From an uncultured Clostridium sp. (lineage in GTDB: Bacteria; Bacillota; Clostridia; TANB77; CAG-508), in NCBI GenBank assembly GCA_900552655.1, contig USAE01000054.1:1-9018 (forward strand): 9,018 nucleotides of DNA. The letters are read 5' to 3'. The notes under the pieces were generated by a model, which saw only the letters and a program-made list of their open reading frames with translations, had not been told where the DNA came from and ran no database searches. Positions within the stretch are counted from its first letter, which is position 1. Each line of letters begins with the position of its first letter. This document shows positions 7,676 through 9,018 of the stretch, in pieces. The position numbers were made by a program, and so were the translations under genes.

Positions 7676-7700
7676 TTAGGATACCCTCTTTAATATTTTT
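7676..7700 (+). terminator. 3' half of the split intrinsic terminator
   Basis: The right arm (gat at 7680-7682, ccctcttt at 7684-7691) and the T-run 7696-7700 complete the hairpin whose left arm lies before the IS at 6204-6214. Alone it has no partner arm, so transcripts leaving the IS rightwards are not expected to terminate here. Confidence 0.6.
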
Positions 7701-7740
7701 AACTAAGAAAAAAATATAGGTGTAAAATTTTATTAAAAAG

Positions 7741-7769
7741 TTGATAAACCAAAATCAGATATATATAAT
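7741..7769 (+). promoter_or_regulatory. Sigma-A-type promoter of the phosphatase gene
   Basis: TTGATA (7741-7746, 5 of 6 to consensus), a 17-base spacer, and TATAAT (7764-7769, 6 of 6). A start of transcription near 7776 would leave a leader of about 30 bases. In such AT-rich DNA -10 boxes occur by chance, but the paired boxes with ideal spacing upstream of a gene make this convincing. The promoter lies outside the IS, so the gene does not depend on the insertion. Confidence 0.75.
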
Positions 7770-7797
7770 TAATATAAAAGTTTAACCTTAAATAAAT

Positions 7798-7802
7798 GGA
7801 GG
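7798..7802 (+). promoter_or_regulatory. Ribosome binding site of the phosphatase gene
   Basis: GGAGG ends four bases before the ATG at 7807. This is slightly close but strong, and no other start with a comparable site is near, so it fixes the start. Confidence 0.75.
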
Positions 7803-7806
7803 AAAC

Positions 7807-8637
7807 ATGAAAGTTGTAGAAAAATTTGTAAAAGGAAAATTTAACAAAGAAGAACTTTGTGAAGACGGAATATGTGTAACAGAAAATTTTATTGCATTAA
7901 TAGATGGTGTAACCTCTCACAATGATTTTAGATATAATGGAAAAAAATCGGGAAGGCTTATACGCGATCTTTTAATAGAAGCGATACCAAAATTAAGCAG
8001 TAAATTAAATTGCTATCAGGCAGTAGATTTTTTGAATGAATATATACGAAATTTTTATAAAGAAAATAATTTATTCGAAAATTTATTAAATAACCCAGCA
8101 AACCAGCCAGCAGCATCTATTATAATATATTCCAAAAATGCTAATCAAATATGGTTAATAGGGGACAGCATGGCTTTATACGGGAACACAATACTTGAAA
8201 ATCCATTAGAATTTGACGAGATTTATACAAAAATGAGAGTAATTATAATAGATTTTTTATTAAATACAGGATATACAGAAGAACAATTACTAGAAAATGA
8301 TATATCAAAAGAATTTATTAAAGAATTACAAAAACAACAGCCATATATAAAAAATAAAGTGAATAATAGCAAATTTGATTATGTAGTTATTGATGGATTT
8401 AATAGACCAAATAAGAATTTAATAAAATGTATTGATGTACCAAAAGATATAAAAGAAATTGTATTTACTTCAGATGGATATAGAAAGCCCTTTAATACTT
8501 TAAAAGAAACCGAAGAATATTTATGGTACATAAAAGAAGTAGATCCATTATGCTATAAAGAATTTGCATATGCAAAGGGATTTTACAAAAATCAAGAAAG
8601 CTATGATGACAGGTCATATATTAGATTTGAAATTTAA
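7807..8637 (+). CDS. PP2C-like protein phosphatase domain protein
   Basis: This 276-residue soluble protein has no signal peptide or membrane segment. PP2C signatures appear in order: E19-D20 (CEDG), D33-G34 (ALIDGVTS), a strand followed by G119-D120-S121 (IWLIGDSMALY), S222-D223-G224 (VFTSDGY) and D267-D268 (SYDDRSYI). These positions match the acidic residues that hold the two metal ions in PPM/PP2C Ser/Thr phosphatases, so removal of phosphate from a protein Ser or Thr is the likely activity. Departures from the usual family: DGVT replaces DGxGG/GH, and about 100 residues separate GDS from SDG, with a charged helical stretch at 135-185. It resembles compact PP2C_2-type proteins more than PrpC/Stp, and no kinase partner is visible. 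It has its own promoter and terminator. Substrate unknown; a non-protein substrate cannot be excluded. Confidence 0.75.
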   Translation: MKVVEKFVKGKFNKEELCEDGICVTENFIALIDGVTSHNDFRYNGKKSGRLIRDLLIEAIPKLSSKLNCYQAVDFLNEYIRNFYKENNLFENLLNNPANQPAASIIIYSKNANQIWLIGDSMALYGNTILENPLEFDEIYTKMRVIIIDFLLNTGYTEEQLLENDISKEFIKELQKQQPYIKNKVNNSKFDYVVIDGFNRPNKNLIKCIDVPKDIKEIVFTSDGYRKPFNTLKETEEYLWYIKEVDPLCYKEFAYAKGFYKNQESYDDRSYIRFEI

Positions 8638-8648
8638 TTTACAATTAC

Positions 8649-8718
8649 AAGCTAGTATTTATAAAGCAAAAATCCTTTCCTTAATCTAAATATAATTTGC
8701 TAATATACTAGCTTTTTT
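8649..8718 (+). terminator. Intrinsic terminator of the phosphatase gene
   Basis: Ten perfect base pairs join aagctagtat (8649-8658) to atactagctt (8705-8714), followed by TTTT (6 T in a row with the stem end). An inner 6-bp stem, agcaaa/tttgct (8665-8670 with 8696-8701), sits above a short internal loop, leaving a 25-nt apical loop. It begins 11 bases after the stop codon. The long two-part stem is unusual for a terminator. Confidence 0.75.
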
Positions 8719-9018
8719 ATAATTTGTCGAAAAAGCAAGATGAAAAAAGCTTGAAAAATGTAGAATAAGATGATTAAATATAAATACTTAGGATATTGCC
8801 TAAAGTATTATTAAATCCTAATTTTTATTAATCTAATTAGTTTTCTCATAACACAAAGTTTTACATTTAATTTTTTATATATTTGAAGATTATATTTAAT
8901 TCAAAAATAAGAAATTCTCTAATTAAGTATATTATTTAATTGAGTTCACAATAATTAAATCTAAAATTATCTTAAAATGATGATTTAAATCTTTAAAAAT
9001 TTATTCTTTATAAAATTC
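8719..9018. other. AT-rich region without a supported gene
   Basis: These 300 bases are even richer in A+T than the genes, with frequent stops on both strands. No frame longer than a dozen or so codons has a ribosome binding site. The only structure that stands out is the small hairpin at 8783-8809. The window ends before any next gene starts. Confidence 0.6.
8783..8809. other. Small hairpin in the AT-rich intergenic region
   Basis: aatacttagg (8783-8792) pairs with cctaaagtatt (8799-8809): 10 bp with one bulged base and a 6-nt loop. A weak T-run (8822-8827) lies further on. It could be the terminator of a short RNA or of a gene on either strand, or a chance palindrome in AT-rich DNA. Confidence 0.35.

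Noticed and set aside
8940..8967. Promoter-like pair TTGAGT / TAAAAT near the right edge
   Set aside because: The -35 matches only 4 of 6 bases and the spacing is 16. In DNA this rich in A+T such pairs are expected by chance, and no following gene is in the window.
8719..9018. Short frames in the terminal intergenic region, for example a 12-codon minus-strand frame beginning MRKLIRLIK
   Set aside because: It is too short and has no ribosome binding site; AT-rich sequence yields such frames freely.

Overview
The window comes from a very AT-rich genome, by eye about one quarter G+C. It uses the standard code: Trp is TGG and no TGA occurs inside the genes. AGA and ATA codons dominate, Shine-Dalgarno sites are strong (GGAGG), and sigma-A-type promoters and hairpin-plus-T terminators are present. 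This suggests a low-GC Bacillota, plausibly an uncultured gut-type Clostridia or Bacilli lineage. That is inference; no marker gene is present. All genes lie on the plus strand.

Layout. (1) Positions 1-6188 hold the 3' part of a giant surface-protein gene whose reading frame is open to the left edge, so the true start lies outside. The visible ~2060 residues run: end of one jelly-roll-like domain, a complete jelly-roll/CBM-like domain, three successive beta-solenoid modules built on GLUG-type repeats, a charged coiled stalk, and one C-terminal membrane helix ending KKRD. (2) Positions 6222-7672 are a complete 1451-bp IS3-family (IS150-like) insertion sequence with 25-bp terminal inverted repeats and a TTA target duplication. 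It encodes OrfA and OrfB, joined by a probable -1 frameshift. (3) Positions 7741-8718 form an independent unit: a near-consensus promoter, a 276-residue PP2C-like phosphatase gene, and a terminator. (4) The last 300 bp are AT-rich with no supported gene.

The most interesting observation is at the IS insertion point. With the IS and one TTA removed, the flanks form a hairpin followed by a T-run, which fits the intrinsic terminator of the surface-protein gene. The TTA lies exactly in the middle of its 11-nt loop. The IS has therefore split a terminator, in the same orientation as the gene. Its left end carries a strong hairpin that buries the orfA ribosome binding site and is followed by T6. 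This could restore termination and block translation of transposase from read-through RNA. The IS may target hairpin loops, as reported for the IS3-family element IS1397.

No functional link between the surface protein and the phosphatase is visible. The phosphatase has its own promoter and terminator, and the two genes would have been about 164 bp apart before the insertion.
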